57,340 nucleotides of DNA from Comamonadaceae bacterium. GTDB lineage: Bacteria > Pseudomonadota > Gammaproteobacteria > Burkholderiales > Burkholderiaceae_C. A model generated the notes under the pieces. It searched no databases. It was given only the letters and a program-made list of their open reading frames with translations, and was not told the DNA's origin. The position numbers were made by a program, and so were the translations under genes. The stretch spans positions 1 to 57,340 of the forward strand of contig SEAY01000006.1 in the NCBI GenBank assembly GCA_004144865.1, given 5' to 3'. Shown here piece after piece: positions 24,430 through 33,131 of the stretch; the first letter of the stretch is position 1; every line of letters starts with the position of its first letter.

Positions 24430-25254
24430 ATGTCCAAGGCCGCCTGGCTCACCCTCTCCTGGATCCTGCTCGCGGGGCTGGCGATGTACGCCAGCCTTCT
24501 CGCGTTCCTGTGGTTCCGCCAGGAGAACCTGATGTTCTATCCGGTGCCGCTGCCGGCGGACTATCCGCTGGCGCGCGAGCCGGACATCCATGAGCGCGGC
24601 GTGGAGGTGGAGGGCGCCCGGCTCTCGGTCATGCACCTGCAGTTGCCGGAACCCCGCGGCGTGGTGTTCTTCCTGCATGGCAACGCGGGCAACCTCGCCG
24701 GCTGGTTCAGCAATGCGGACTTCTACCGGCAGGCGGGCTTCGATCTCGTGATGCCGGACTACCGCGGCTTCGGCAAGAGCACCGGCCGCATCGCCAGCGC
24801 GAAGCAGCTGCGCGCTGACGTGCGCGCGGTGTGGGACGCGTTCGCGGCGCGCTACGAGGGCCGGCGCATCGTGCTTTACGGCCGCTCGCTGGGAACGGCG
24901 CTGGCCGCCGACCTCGCGGAGCAGCTCACCCAGGAAGGCCGCGCGCCTGACCTCACGGTGCTGGTGTCGCCGTATTCCAGCATCCGCGCGCTCACCACCG
25001 AGCACTACCCTTGGGTGCCTCCGGCGCTGGTCCGCTATCCGCTCGATACCGCGAGCCATCTCCGTGGCATGGGCGGGCCGTTGTTGCTGGTGCACGGCGA
25101 GCACGATGCGCTCATTGGCGTGCATCACGCGCGCAGCCTGCAGGCCTTGCGGCCGTCGGCGCGGCTGCTGGTGGTGCCCGGAGCCGGCCACAACGACGTC
25201 CACGAGGCTGCGGTGTACCGGCGCGAATTGCAGCAGGCGCTCGCGGCGCTGTAA
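24430..25254 (+). CDS. Membrane-anchored alpha/beta hydrolase, second copy
   Basis: This 274-residue paralogue of the preceding hydrolase has the same layout: N-terminal membrane segment (6-29), HGNAGN (83-88), the nucleophile elbow GRSLGT (Ser153), HGEHDAL and GAGHND. The two copies share long stretches (DYRGFGKSTG, VLVSPYSS) but differ widely elsewhere, so duplication is not recent. The first copy has GQSLGT. Function is probably the same or overlapping; substrates unknown. Confidence 0.82.
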   Translation: MSKAAWLTLSWILLAGLAMYASLLAFLWFRQENLMFYPVPLPADYPLAREPDIHERGVEVEGARLSVMHLQLPEPRGVVFFLHGNAGNLAGWFSNADFYRQAGFDLVMPDYRGFGKSTGRIASAKQLRADVRAVWDAFAARYEGRRIVLYGRSLGTALAADLAEQLTQEGRAPDLTVLVSPYSSIRALTTEHYPWVPPALVRYPLDTASHLRGMGGPLLLVHGEHDALIGVHHARSLQALRPSARLLVVPGAGHNDVHEAAVYRRELQQALAAL

Positions 25255-25287
25255 GCGCAGCCGTGCGCGGCGCCGGAGGCACTGCCG

Positions 25288-25343
25288 TCCTACATGACTG
25301 CCGTCTGCGGGCCGACAGCGTCGGTTGCGCGCTTCCCTAGAGT
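25288..25343 (+). promoter_or_regulatory. Candidate regulon element before hemerythrin: TCCTAC, CCGACAG, CTAGAGT
   Basis: TCCTAC (25288), CCGACAG (25312) and CTAGAGT (25337) precede the ATG at 25370. CTAGAGT resembles a sigma-S/sigma-70 -10 with C at -13. The TCCTAC-to-CTA distance is 49 bases, as at 25893 and 37897. Confidence 0.55.
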
Positions 25344-25369
25344 AGCTGGGCACGAGACGCGGACACACC

Positions 25370-25870
25370 ATGAAGAAGCAGACGCCTGACGCCATCGACC
25401 TCCTCGACGCCGACCACCTGGCGGTGCACGCGATGTTCCAGTCCTATCGGGAACTGGTGCGCACGGGCGCCGACCCGCTGCAGCGGCGCGCGCTCGCCGA
25501 GGAGATCTGCATGGAGCTGACCATCCACGCGCGGCTCGAGGAGGAATTGTTCTACCCCGCGCTGCGCGAGGCGCTCTACGACGAAGACCTGATCGACGAA
25601 GCGGAGGACCAGCATGGCAGCCAGCGCGAGTTCGTCGCGCAGATCCTGGCTTCGCAACCCGAGGATCCGCTGTACGACGCCCGCGTCGCCGTGCTGCAGG
25701 AATACGTGGAACGCCACGTGCGGCAGGAACGCGAGCAAGTGTTCAACCGCGCGCTCGCCTCGCGCATCGACCTGCAGTCGCTGGGCCGTTCCATCACGAT
25801 TCGTAAGGAAGAATTGCGGGCCGTATCCGACGCGTTGCGCGAGGATGCACTTGCATCGGCCCTTGCGTGA
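25370..25870 (+). CDS. Hemerythrin HHE-domain protein
   Basis: This 166-residue cytoplasmic protein has the four-helix hemerythrin domain. Likely diiron ligands are His16/His20, His53 with Glu57 (HARLE), His82 (DQHGS) and His116 with Glu120 (HVRQE). HHE proteins bind oxygen, nitric oxide or iron and often work in oxidative or nitrosative stress repair. An additional C-terminal extension (about 30 residues) follows the domain. It stands alone after the TCCTAC-type element. Confidence 0.87.
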   Translation: MKKQTPDAIDLLDADHLAVHAMFQSYRELVRTGADPLQRRALAEEICMELTIHARLEEELFYPALREALYDEDLIDEAEDQHGSQREFVAQILASQPEDPLYDARVAVLQEYVERHVRQEREQVFNRALASRIDLQSLGRSITIRKEELRAVSDALREDALASALA

Positions 25871-25892
25871 AAGTGCGGCCCGCCGTGCCTTG

Positions 25893-25948
25893 TCCTACAG
25901 GCTTCGACAGTGCGAGACGACAAGCCGCGCAAGCCTCGCTACTAAAGT
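25893..25948 (+). promoter_or_regulatory. Candidate regulon element before Thr-rich lipoprotein
   Basis: TCCTAC (25893) and CTAAAGT (25942) are again 49 bases apart. The intervening sequence differs from the other copies. It precedes the lipoprotein gene at 26018. Confidence 0.5.
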
Positions 25949-26017
25949 GAGCCGCAGGCAGCGCAGAGTGACGGCTGCCGTTCTCTAGCTCGAAACGAAA
26001 CCTCCAAGGAGTTCCTG

Positions 26018-26374
26018 ATGATCAAGTCCCCGATTGCGCAAGTCGCCGCCCTGGCCGTGGTGGCCGCCCTGTCCCTGTCCGCCTGCGGCAACCGTGACGA
26101 ATCCGCCCCGGCCGACACGTCCGCCACGTCCAGCACGACGACGCCTTCGACCACGACCACGCCGGCTGACACCTCCAGCACCGCGTCGGGCTCCGGCTCC
26201 ATGACCGGCAGCAGCACGACCGACACGACCGCTGGCACGACCGGCACGACCGGCACGACCACGGGCAGTGGCACCTCCATGGGCGCGTCCGGCACCACCG
26301 GCACCCCGGCCGGCACCGACATGGGTTCGGGCGTGACGCCCAGCACCCCCGCCGCCGGCACGACCACCAAGTAA
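26018..26374 (+). CDS. Thr/Ser/Gly-rich lipoprotein
   Basis: This 118-residue protein has a lipoprotein signal with lipobox LSAC (Cys24), so it is probably acylated and anchored to a membrane. The mature part is almost entirely Thr, Ser, Gly and Ala, with runs such as SSTTTPSTTTTPADT and TTGTTGTTTGSGTS. No globular domain is evident. An AAGGAG site precedes the ATG. It is followed seven bases later by another low-complexity lipoprotein gene, so the two form an operon. Confidence 0.75.
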   Translation: MIKSPIAQVAALAVVAALSLSACGNRDESAPADTSATSSTTTPSTTTTPADTSSTASGSGSMTGSSTTDTTAGTTGTTGTTTGSGTSMGASGTTGTPAGTDMGSGVTPSTPAAGTTTK

Positions 26375-26381
26375 ACGGGCC

Positions 26382-26750
26382 ATGCAGCGAAACGCCTGGA
26401 CCTTCGGCACCGTGTGCGCGGTTGGCCTGCTGGCGCTCGCCGGCTGCAGCGACCGCGCCGACACCAATGCGAACGCGCCAGGCAGCCCCGGCACCGGCAA
26501 CACGGCGGAAGTCGTGCGGCCGGCGGCGCCGGACAGCCCCCCCGGCGGCCCTTCGGGGATCGCGGGGTCGGGGCCGCACACCGGCGCCTCCGGGGCCGAC
26601 GTGATGCCCGGGACCACCGGGAGCGGCACCGCCGAAGCAGGCGGCCGCAGCCAGGCCGCGCAGCCCGGAAGCGGGCTCGATGGCGGCCTCGGCGGCAGCA
26701 GCGTGATGGGCTCCGCGCCCGCCACGGGCGGCGCCGCGGGCCAGCGCTGA
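26382..26750 (+). CDS. Gly/Ala/Pro-rich lipoprotein
   Basis: This 122-residue protein has lipobox LAGC (Cys22) after a hydrophobic signal and a low-complexity Gly/Ala/Pro/Ser mature region (PAAPDSPPGGPSGIAGSG, GLDGGLGGSSVM). It has no recognised domain. Its gene is seven bases downstream of the Thr-rich lipoprotein, and their products may be packaged together in the envelope. A terminator follows. Confidence 0.65.
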   Translation: MQRNAWTFGTVCAVGLLALAGCSDRADTNANAPGSPGTGNTAEVVRPAAPDSPPGGPSGIAGSGPHTGASGADVMPGTTGSGTAEAGGRSQAAQPGSGLDGGLGGSSVMGSAPATGGAAGQR

Positions 26751-26777
26751 CGCAAGCCACCGCAACGACGATTCCGT

Positions 26778-26803
26778 GCCGGGCTCCGCCCGGCATTTCT
26801 CTT
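26778..26803 (+). terminator. Rho-independent terminator
   Basis: GCCGGGC and GCCCGGC form a stem with a three-base loop, followed by ATTTCTCTTT. It ends the two-lipoprotein operon and lies just before the converging sulfurtransferase gene. Confidence 0.75.
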
Positions 26804-26816
26804 TCCGGGAGGGCGC

Positions 26817-27707
26817 TCAGCCCTTTTCGACGGGCAGTCGCGGGTTGCGGCACCACTCGCTCCAGCTGCCCGCGTACAGCGCGGTCGGAGCGAATCCGGC
26901 GATCTCCATCGCGAGCAGGTTGGGCACCGCGCTCACGCCGCTGCCGCACTGGTGGACGACGGTCGAAGGATCGCGGCCGGCCAGCAACTGCTCGAACTCG
27001 GCGCGCAGCTGTGCGGCCGGCTTGAAGCGGCCGTCCGCGCCGATGTTCTGTGCGAACGGCCGGTTCAGTGCGCCGGGAATGTGTCCCGCCACGGGATCGA
27101 GCGGCTCCACCTCGCCGCGAAAGCGCTGCGGCGCCCGCGCATCCACCACGGTCTGTTCGCGCTTGCCGAGGCCGCGCGCGACGTCCTCGGTGCGCGCCAG
27201 CCGCCGCAGGGGCTCGCCCAGTTCGAAGTTCGACTGGAAATGCGAGGGCTCCGGGCCCGCTTTCACCGCGCCGCCGGCGGCCTGCCAGGCCTGCAGCCCG
27301 CCGTCGAGCACCGCCACGGCCTCGTGCCCGGCCCACTTGAGCATCCACCACAGGCGCCCGCAGTAGTTGGCGCCGTTGCGGTCGTACACCACGGCCTGCA
27401 TGTCGTTGGCGAAGCCCACGCTCGAAAGCCACATGGCGAACTTCTCGCGGTTCGGCAGCGGATGGCGCCCGCCCGAGGCGGCATCGGAATGCGGCTGGGG
27501 CTCGCCGGTCGCGGCGTCGGGGCTGCCCTTGTCGCTCAGCGCATGGTCGAGGTCGGCGTAGACCGCGCCCGGGATGTGCGCCTGCAGGTACTGCTTCTCG
27601 CCGCTGGTGGGGTCCGCCAGCTCGAAAGTGCAGTCGAAGACCATCAGCCGCGCCTTGGCGTCCATCAGGGCACGGACCTGTTCCGCGGTGATCAGCGTCG
27701 TGTACAT
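26817..27707 (-). CDS. sseA: Sulfurtransferase, 3-mercaptopyruvate type
   Basis: This 296-residue protein has two rhodanese domains. The C-terminal active-site loop is CGSGVSA with Cys254, the loop typical of 3-mercaptopyruvate sulfurtransferase (SseA) rather than thiosulfate sulfurtransferase (CRKG). It would transfer sulfur from mercaptopyruvate to a thiol acceptor or cyanide in the cytoplasm. It is the last gene of a same-strand group with EamA and the Rieske oxygenase. A CATAAT box six bases before the ATG suggests its own promoter. Confidence 0.82.
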   Translation of the reverse strand: MYTTLITAEQVRALMDAKARLMVFDCTFELADPTSGEKQYLQAHIPGAVYADLDHALSDKGSPDAATGEPQPHSDAASGGRHPLPNREKFAMWLSSVGFANDMQAVVYDRNGANYCGRLWWMLKWAGHEAVAVLDGGLQAWQAAGGAVKAGPEPSHFQSNFELGEPLRRLARTEDVARGLGKREQTVVDARAPQRFRGEVEPLDPVAGHIPGALNRPFAQNIGADGRFKPAAQLRAEFEQLLAGRDPSTVVHQCGSGVSAVPNLLAMEIAGFAPTALYAGSWSEWCRNPRLPVEKG

Positions 27708-27713
27708 GCGAGG

Positions 27714-27719
27714 ATTATG
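27714..27719 (-). promoter_or_regulatory. -10 box CATAAT of the sulfurtransferase gene
   Basis: On the minus strand CATAAT lies six bases before the ATG at 27707. This suggests a leaderless internal promoter. Confidence 0.45.
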
Positions 27720-27736
27720 TGGCGCTCCGGCCCGCT

Positions 27737-28636
27737 TCAGTGTTCCTCCGCCGGCGCATCGGGTGCGGTGCGGGCCCGCAGCCAGGTGGCGGCGATGCCG
27801 CTCGCGCAGATCAGCGCCATGCCGAGCCAGCCGGCCAGGGGGATCCGGTCGCCGAACAGGAGCAGGCTGTACAGCGCCCCGAAGACGATGCCCGAATACT
27901 GCAGGTTGGCCACCACCAGCGTGGCCCCCTGGCTGTACGCGCGCGTCATGCACCACTGCCCGAGGGAAGCGAGCAGCGCCATGGGCAGCAGCCACAGGGC
28001 GTGTTGCCAGTCCCAGGGCGACACGCCGGCCACCAGCATCCAGGCGCCGCCCCCCACGGCCGAGCCGGCTGCGAAGTAGAAGACGGTGCGCGTCTCGGGC
28101 TCCCCGATCTTGCCGAGCGCCATCACCTGCAGGTACGCGAAGGCGGAGAGCAGGCCGGAGAGCAGGCCGATGAGGCCGGCGAACACCTGGTGCTGTTCCA
28201 TCGTGGGCCGCAGCATCAGGATCACGCCGCAGAAGCCGGACAGCACGGTGAGCGCCAGCGCGCCCTGGCGGCCGGGCAGCGGGACGCCGGCGCGCGGATT
28301 CCAGGCCACCAGCGCGCCGCCCACGAGGAACGCGGCGATCCACACGCTGCTCATGTAGTTGAGTGTCATGGCCGTGGCGAGCGGCAGGCCCGCGATGGCG
28401 TAGAACCAGGCGGCGAGCGACAGCACGCCCACGAGGCTGCGCCACGCATGCATGCCGGGATAGTGGGTGGCCAGCGAGACGCGTTGCGAGCGTGCCCACA
28501 GCCCCATGATCGCCATGCCGATCAGGCCGCGCCAGAACACCAGTTCGGCGGCATTGAACCAGGCGGAGGCGATCTTGATGCAGACCGCCATCGTCGCGAA
28601 GAACAGCGACGCCGCCAGCATCCACAGGGCCTGCAT
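27737..28636 (-). CDS. EamA/DMT-family transporter
   Basis: This 299-residue inner-membrane protein has ten predicted transmembrane segments in two EamA repeats (first FATMAVCIKIASAWFN..., second LIGLLSGLLSAFAYLQVMAL). Members export metabolites, amino acids or nucleotide precursors; specificity cannot be read from sequence. It lies between a Rieske oxygenase and a sulfurtransferase, with gaps of about 30 bases on each side. Co-expression is likely. Confidence 0.85.
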   Translation of the reverse strand: MQALWMLAASLFFATMAVCIKIASAWFNAAELVFWRGLIGMAIMGLWARSQRVSLATHYPGMHAWRSLVGVLSLAAWFYAIAGLPLATAMTLNYMSSVWIAAFLVGGALVAWNPRAGVPLPGRQGALALTVLSGFCGVILMLRPTMEQHQVFAGLIGLLSGLLSAFAYLQVMALGKIGEPETRTVFYFAAGSAVGGGAWMLVAGVSPWDWQHALWLLPMALLASLGQWCMTRAYSQGATLVVANLQYSGIVFGALYSLLLFGDRIPLAGWLGMALICASGIAATWLRARTAPDAPAEEH

Positions 28637-28670
28637 CTCAGTGCGGCGCGCGGCCGCCCGCAGCAGGCAC

Positions 28671-29816
28671 TCAGGCCTTCGGAGCGTGCACGCCCATGGC
28701 TTCGCGGTACCACTCGTGGAAGTGCTGCATGCCGTCTTCCATCGGGCTCTGGTAGGGGCCGACCTCGTTGTCGCCGCGCTCCATCAGCGCGCGCCGCCCG
28801 GCGTCCATGCGCAGGGCGATCTCGTCGTCTTCCTCGCAGGTCTCCATGTAGGCCGCCTGCTGGGCTTCGACGAACTCGCGCTCGAAGGCCTGGATCTCCT
28901 CGGGGTAGAAGAACTCCACCATGTTGAGCGTCTTCTGCGGCCCGCGGGGGAACAGCGTGGAGACCACCAGCACGTTCGGATACCACTCGACCATCACGGT
29001 GGGATACAGCGTGAGCCAGACGGCGCCGTGCTTGGGCGGCCGGCCGTCCTGGTAGCGCAGCACCTCGTCATGCCACTTGCGGTAGACGTCCGATCCGGCC
29101 TTGCCGAGCGCGCCCGCCACGCCGACGGTCTGCACCGAGTACTCGTGGCCGAACTCCCAGCGCAGGTCGTCGCAGGTGACGAAATTGCCCAGGCCCGGAT
29201 GGAACGGACCCACGTGGTAGTCCTCGAGGTAGACCTCGATGAAGGTCTTCCAGTTGTAGTCCACCTCGTGCAGGACTGTGCGGTCGTACACGTAGCCGGA
29301 GAAATCGAGGTCGGCCTTCGGGCCGAGCTTGGCCAGCGCGCGGTTCACGTCGTAGCCGTTGCCCTCGAACACCAGGCCGTTCCACGACTGGACCGGGTAG
29401 TTGTTGAGGTTGAGGCAGGGATCGGCCGCGAAGTGCGGCGCGCCCAGCAGCGTCCCGGCCTTCGCTCCGTGGCCCGCGCTGTAGGTCCAACGGTGTAGCG
29501 GGCACACGATGTTCCCTCCCGTGGACGGCGTGCCGTTCACCGGGCCCCGCCCGCGCAGGATCACGGCCTGCCGGTGGCGGCAGACGTTGGAGATGAGTTC
29601 GATGCCCTGCGGCGTGCGCAGCAGCGCGCGCCCCTCGCCTTCGTGCGGCAGTGCGTGATAGTTCCCGAGTTCCGGAATGCTCAGTTCGTGCCCCACATAA
29701 CGGGGCCCGCGCTGGAAGATGAGCTCCATCTCCCGCGCGTGGAGTGCCGGATCGAAGTAGCTGGAAACGGGAAGTTGGCTTGCGGCCTGCTGTAACTGAA
29801 GACTTAAATCAGACAT
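28671..29816 (-). CDS. Rieske-type aromatic ring-hydroxylating oxygenase alpha subunit
   Basis: This 381-residue protein has an N-terminal Rieske [2Fe-2S] domain with C79xH81 and C105xxH108. The mononuclear iron site is LEDYHVGPFH (His201, His206), with an Asp in the EEDDE segment (330/331). It lacks a beta-subunit neighbour and ferredoxin/reductase genes, so electrons must come from elsewhere. Such single alpha-subunit oxygenases occur in choline/carnitine and steroid-type (KshA, CntA, GbcA-like) subgroups; assignment here is open. The start has an AGGTGA site. It is divergent from xseB. Confidence 0.8.
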   Translation of the reverse strand: MSDLSLQLQQAASQLPVSSYFDPALHAREMELIFQRGPRYVGHELSIPELGNYHALPHEGEGRALLRTPQGIELISNVCRHRQAVILRGRGPVNGTPSTGGNIVCPLHRWTYSAGHGAKAGTLLGAPHFAADPCLNLNNYPVQSWNGLVFEGNGYDVNRALAKLGPKADLDFSGYVYDRTVLHEVDYNWKTFIEVYLEDYHVGPFHPGLGNFVTCDDLRWEFGHEYSVQTVGVAGALGKAGSDVYRKWHDEVLRYQDGRPPKHGAVWLTLYPTVMVEWYPNVLVVSTLFPRGPQKTLNMVEFFYPEEIQAFEREFVEAQQAAYMETCEEDDEIALRMDAGRRALMERGDNEVGPYQSPMEDGMQHFHEWYREAMGVHAPKA

Positions 29817-29924
29817 TTCACCTGACCTAGAGACTCCCCCTATGAAGGGGCAGGGCCACGCTGGATAGCGCGACAGAAAGGGAGGGGGATTCTACCCCCC
29901 GGGGAGAGATGGGGGGCGAGGGCC

Positions 29925-29930
29925 TAAAAT
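29925..29930 (+). promoter_or_regulatory. -10 box TAAAAT of xseB-ispA-dxs
   Basis: TAAAAT is 24 bases before the xseB ATG at 29955. It lies after a G-rich, hairpin-capable region (29881-29905). It is likely the operon promoter. Confidence 0.5.
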
Positions 29931-29954
29931 CTACTGTTCAACCGAAGTATTTGA

Positions 29955-30182
29955 ATGTCCAAGTCGCCGACCACCCCCCCAGCCAGCTACGAAGCGGCGA
30001 TGGAAGAGCTCGAGCAGCTCACGGCCCGCATCGAGTCGGGCCAGCTGCCGCTGGAGCAGCTGCTGGCCGGCTACGAACGCGGCGCGGACCTGCTCAAGTT
30101 CTGCCGCGACAAGCTGCAGGCCGTCGAAGAACAGATCAAGGTGCTGGATGCCGGTGTGCTGAAGCCGTGGGCGAGCGAGTGA
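29955..30182 (+). CDS. xseB: Exodeoxyribonuclease VII small subunit
   Basis: This 75-residue, mostly helical protein ([38 protein letters not shown]) is the standard XseB coiled-coil subunit. It binds XseA to form the single-strand-specific ExoVII. It is the first gene of xseB-ispA-dxs, with its stop overlapping the ispA GTG (GTGA). Length is typical (about 75-80). Confidence 0.93.
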   Translation: MSKSPTTPPASYEAAMEELEQLTARIESGQLPLEQLLAGYERGADLLKFCRDKLQAVEEQIKVLDAGVLKPWASE

Positions 30183-31066
30183 CGTTCAACCTGAGGGACT
30201 GGTCGACCGAACGACTCGCACGCGTGGAGCAGGCGCTTTCCACCTGGGTTCCGCAGCAGGCCCCGGCGCAACTCGGCGAAGCGATGCGCTACGCGGTGCT
30301 GGATGGCGGCAAGCGCCTGCGTCCGCTGCTCGTGCTGGGTGCGGCGGAGGCCGTCGACGGCCACGGCGGCGCTGCATTGCGCGCGGGCTGCGCGGTCGAA
30401 CTGATCCACGCCTATTCGCTGGTGCACGACGACATGCCCTGCATGGACAACGACGTCCTGCGGCGCGGCAAGCCCACCGTGCACGTGCAGTTCGGCGAAG
30501 CCACTGCGCTGCTGGCCGGCGACGCGCTGCAGGCGCTCGCGTTCGAGCTGCTCGCGCCGGCCGACGCCGGCATCCCGGACCGCACGCAGGCGCGCCTCAC
30601 GCGCTTGCTGGCGCTCGCGGCCGGACACGCCGGCATGGCGGGTGGACAGGCCATCGACCTCGCCGCCGTGGGCCGCTCGCTGACGGAAGGCGAATTGCGC
30701 CACATGCACCGCCTGAAGACGGGCGCGCTGCTGCAGGCCAGCGTGATGATGGGCGCCGCCTGTGGCGAGCCGGATGCACGCTCGAGTGCCGGACTCGAGA
30801 CTTATGGCCGCGCGCTCGGCCTGGCCTTCCAGGTGGTCGACGACATCCTCGACGTCACCGCGGATTCGGCTACCCTCGGCAAGACGGCGGGCAAGGACGC
30901 CGCGCAGGACAAGCCCACCTACGTTTCCCTGCTGGGGCTGGAGCGGGCCCGCGCCTATGCGCGCGAACTGCTCGCGCAGGCGCATGGCGCGCTTGCGACC
31001 ACCGGGCTGGCGGACACGCGCGCGCTCGCGGCGCTCGCCGACATGGTGGTGGACAGGGAGAACTGA
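30179..31066 (+). CDS. ispA: Farnesyl diphosphate synthase
   Basis: This 295-residue prenyltransferase condenses IPP with DMAPP and GPP to make farnesyl diphosphate. The first Asp-rich motif is DDMPCMD (84-90) and the second is DDILD (221-225). GGKRLRP and the KTGALL segment complete the active site. The GTG start at 30179 overlaps the xseB stop by four bases. It lies directly before dxs (six-base gap), as in many proteobacteria. The Ser-Leu just before the first motif (LVHDDM) fits a short-chain product. Confidence 0.95.
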   Translation: MTFNLRDWSTERLARVEQALSTWVPQQAPAQLGEAMRYAVLDGGKRLRPLLVLGAAEAVDGHGGAALRAGCAVELIHAYSLVHDDMPCMDNDVLRRGKPTVHVQFGEATALLAGDALQALAFELLAPADAGIPDRTQARLTRLLALAAGHAGMAGGQAIDLAAVGRSLTEGELRHMHRLKTGALLQASVMMGAACGEPDARSSAGLETYGRALGLAFQVVDDILDVTADSATLGKTAGKDAAQDKPTYVSLLGLERARAYARELLAQAHGALATTGLADTRALAALADMVVDREN

Positions 31067-31072
31067 ACAAGC

Positions 31073-32962
31073 ATGGCAACGCTGCTGCAAACCATCAACG
31101 ACCCCGCGGACCTGCGCCGCCTCGCGCGCGCGCAGCTGCCGCAGCTCGCCGACGAACTGCGCGCCTACGTGCTGGAATCGGTCGCCCGCACCGGCGGCCA
31201 CCTGAGCTCGAACCTGGGCACGGTGGAACTCACGATCGCGCTGCACTACGTGTTCGACACGCCGTGGGACCGCGTCGTATGGGACGTGGGCCACCAGACC
31301 TACCCGCACAAGATCCTCACGGGCCGGCGCGACCGCATGGCGTCGCTGCGCCAGTTCGGCGGCCTGGCGGGCTTCCCCCAGCGCGCCGAGAGCGAATACG
31401 ACACCTTCGGCACGGCGCATTCGTCCACCAGCATCTCCGCGGCGCTGGGCATGGCGGTGGCCTCGCAGCAGAAGGGCGAGGCGCGCCATTGCGTCGCCGT
31501 GATCGGCGACGGCGCGATGAGCGCCGGCATGGCCTTCGAGGCGCTGAACAACGCCGGCGTGCTCGAGACCGACCTGCTGGTGATCCTGAACGACAACGAC
31601 ATGTCGATCAGCCCGCCGGTGGGCGCGCTGAACCGCTACCTCGCCCAGCTCATGAGCGGCCGCTTCTACGCGGCGGCCAAGGACATCGGCAAGAAGGTGC
31701 TGCACGTGGCGCCGCCGCTGTTCGAACTCGCCAAGCGCTTCGAGGAGCATGCCAAGGGCATGGTGGTGCCGGCCACGCTGTTCGAGAAGTTCGGCTTCAA
31801 CTACGTGGGCCCGATCGACGGGCATGACCTCGAGTCGCTGGTGCCCACGTTGCAGAACATCCGCCAGCTCAAGGGCCCGCAGTTCCTGCACGTGGTGACG
31901 AAGAAGGGGCAGGGCTACAAGCTGGCCGAGGCCGACCCGGTGGCTTACCACGGGCCGGGCAAGTTCGATCCGGCCGTCGGCCTGGTGAAGCCCGCCACGG
32001 CGGCCAAGCCCACGTTCACGCAGGTGTTCGGCCAGTGGCTGTGCGACATGGCGGCGCACGACCATCGCCTCGTGGGCATCACGCCTGCGATGCGCGAGGG
32101 ATCGGGCATGGTGGAATTCCACCGGCAGTTCCCCGATCGCTACCACGACGTCGGCATCGCGGAGCAGCACGCCGTGACTTTCGCCGCGGGCATCGCCTGC
32201 GAGGGGCTCAAGCCGGTGGTGGCGATCTATTCCACCTTCCTGCAGCGCGGCTACGACCAGTTGATCCACGACGTGGCGCTGCAGAACCTGCCGGTGGTGT
32301 TCGCGCTGGACCGCGCCGGCCTCGTCGGCGCCGACGGTCCCACGCATGCGGGCGCCTACGACATCCCGTACCTGCGCTGCATCCCCAACGTGAGCATCGC
32401 CTGCCCGGCCGACGAGAACGAGACGCGCAAGCTGCTCACCACGGCCTACCAGCAGGACCATCCGGTCGCCGTGCGCTATCCGCGCGGCGCGGGCGTCGGC
32501 GTCGCGGTCGAGCCCACGCTGCAGCCGCTGCCGTTCGGCAAGGGCGAGTTGCGCCGGCAGGGGCAACGCGTCGCGGTGCTGGCCTTCGGCACGCTGCTGT
32601 ATCCCGCGCTGCAGGCCGCGGAGCGCCTGGACCTCACCGTGGCGAACATGCGCTGGGCGAAGCCGCTGGATACCGAGCTGCTGCTGCAGGTCGCGTCCAG
32701 CCACGACGCGCTGGTGACGGTGGAAGAGGGCGCCATCATGGGCGGCGCGGGCAGCGCCGTCACCGAGGCGCTGAACGCCGCGGGCATCGTGAAGCCGGTG
32801 CTGCAACTGGGCCTGCGCGACGAATACGCGCCGCACGGCGATCCGGCCAAGCTGCTTTCCTTGCAGGGGCTGGATGCGGCCGGCATCGAGGCGTCGATCC
32901 GGGCTCGCTTCGCCGGCCTGCTGGAACGCGGCGCTCCGAACCTGAAGAAGATTGTCGGCTGA
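31073..32962 (+). CDS. dxs: 1-deoxy-D-xylulose-5-phosphate synthase
   Basis: This 629-residue thiamine-diphosphate enzyme condenses pyruvate with glyceraldehyde 3-phosphate, the first step of the MEP isoprenoid pathway. The ThDP/Mg2+ motif is GDGAMSAG (145-152) with NDN (173-175). Other signatures are [33 protein letters not shown] and, in the transketolase-type pyrimidine domain, [15 protein letters not shown]. It is downstream of ispA in the same operon, so precursor and FPP synthesis are co-transcribed. The stop codon lies in a tandem ten-base repeat. Confidence 0.96.
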   Translation: MATLLQTINDPADLRRLARAQLPQLADELRAYVLESVARTGGHLSSNLGTVELTIALHYVFDTPWDRVVWDVGHQTYPHKILTGRRDRMASLRQFGGLAGFPQRAESEYDTFGTAHSSTSISAALGMAVASQQKGEARHCVAVIGDGAMSAGMAFEALNNAGVLETDLLVILNDNDMSISPPVGALNRYLAQLMSGRFYAAAKDIGKKVLHVAPPLFELAKRFEEHAKGMVVPATLFEKFGFNYVGPIDGHDLESLVPTLQNIRQLKGPQFLHVVTKKGQGYKLAEADPVAYHGPGKFDPAVGLVKPATAAKPTFTQVFGQWLCDMAAHDHRLVGITPAMREGSGMVEFHRQFPDRYHDVGIAEQHAVTFAAGIACEGLKPVVAIYSTFLQRGYDQLIHDVALQNLPVVFALDRAGLVGADGPTHAGAYDIPYLRCIPNVSIACPADENETRKLLTTAYQQDHPVAVRYPRGAGVGVAVEPTLQPLPFGKGELRRQGQRVAVLAFGTLLYPALQAAERLDLTVANMRWAKPLDTELLLQVASSHDALVTVEEGAIMGGAGSAVTEALNAAGIVKPVLQLGLRDEYAPHGDPAKLLSLQGLDAAGIEASIRARFAGLLERGAPNLKKIVG

Positions 32963-32983
32963 CGTCGGCTGACGTCGGCTTCG
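32954..32983. repeat. Short tandem repeat GTCGGCTGAC spanning the dxs stop
   Basis: GTCGGCTGAC is repeated twice and then partly (GTCGGCT). Each copy includes a TGA, so the first TGA in frame (32960-32962) ends dxs. It leads into the REP-like element at 32992. Confidence 0.7.
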
Positions 32984-32991
32984 CAGCTTCG

Positions 32992-33022
32992 TAGGTCGGG
33001 GTGAGCGCGAAGCCGAACCCCG
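32992..33022. repeat. REP-like repeat, second copy
   Basis: TAGGTCGGGGTGAGCGCGAA continues into GCCGAACCCCG. It matches 1609-1639 with one base changed near its start. It separates dxs from the TRAP binding-protein array. Confidence 0.75.
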
Positions 33023-33055
33023 GCGTACGGGGGCACGAAGACATCCTCGATTCCA

Positions 33056-33101
33056 CGCAAGGGAAAACCCGTTCCTGACAAAAAGCTGTCGCCCCGAGAA
33101 T
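33056..33101 (+). promoter_or_regulatory. Promoter block of the first DctP gene
   Basis: CGCAAGGGAAAACCC (33056-33070) lies 25 bases before a GAGAAT box (33096-33101), with CTGACA (33075-33080) between them. The second DctP gene has the same 15-base box at the same spacing, followed by TAGAAT. Confidence 0.5.
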
Positions 33102-33131
33102 GGAACTTTCGTTCCACCCCGAGGAGACACC

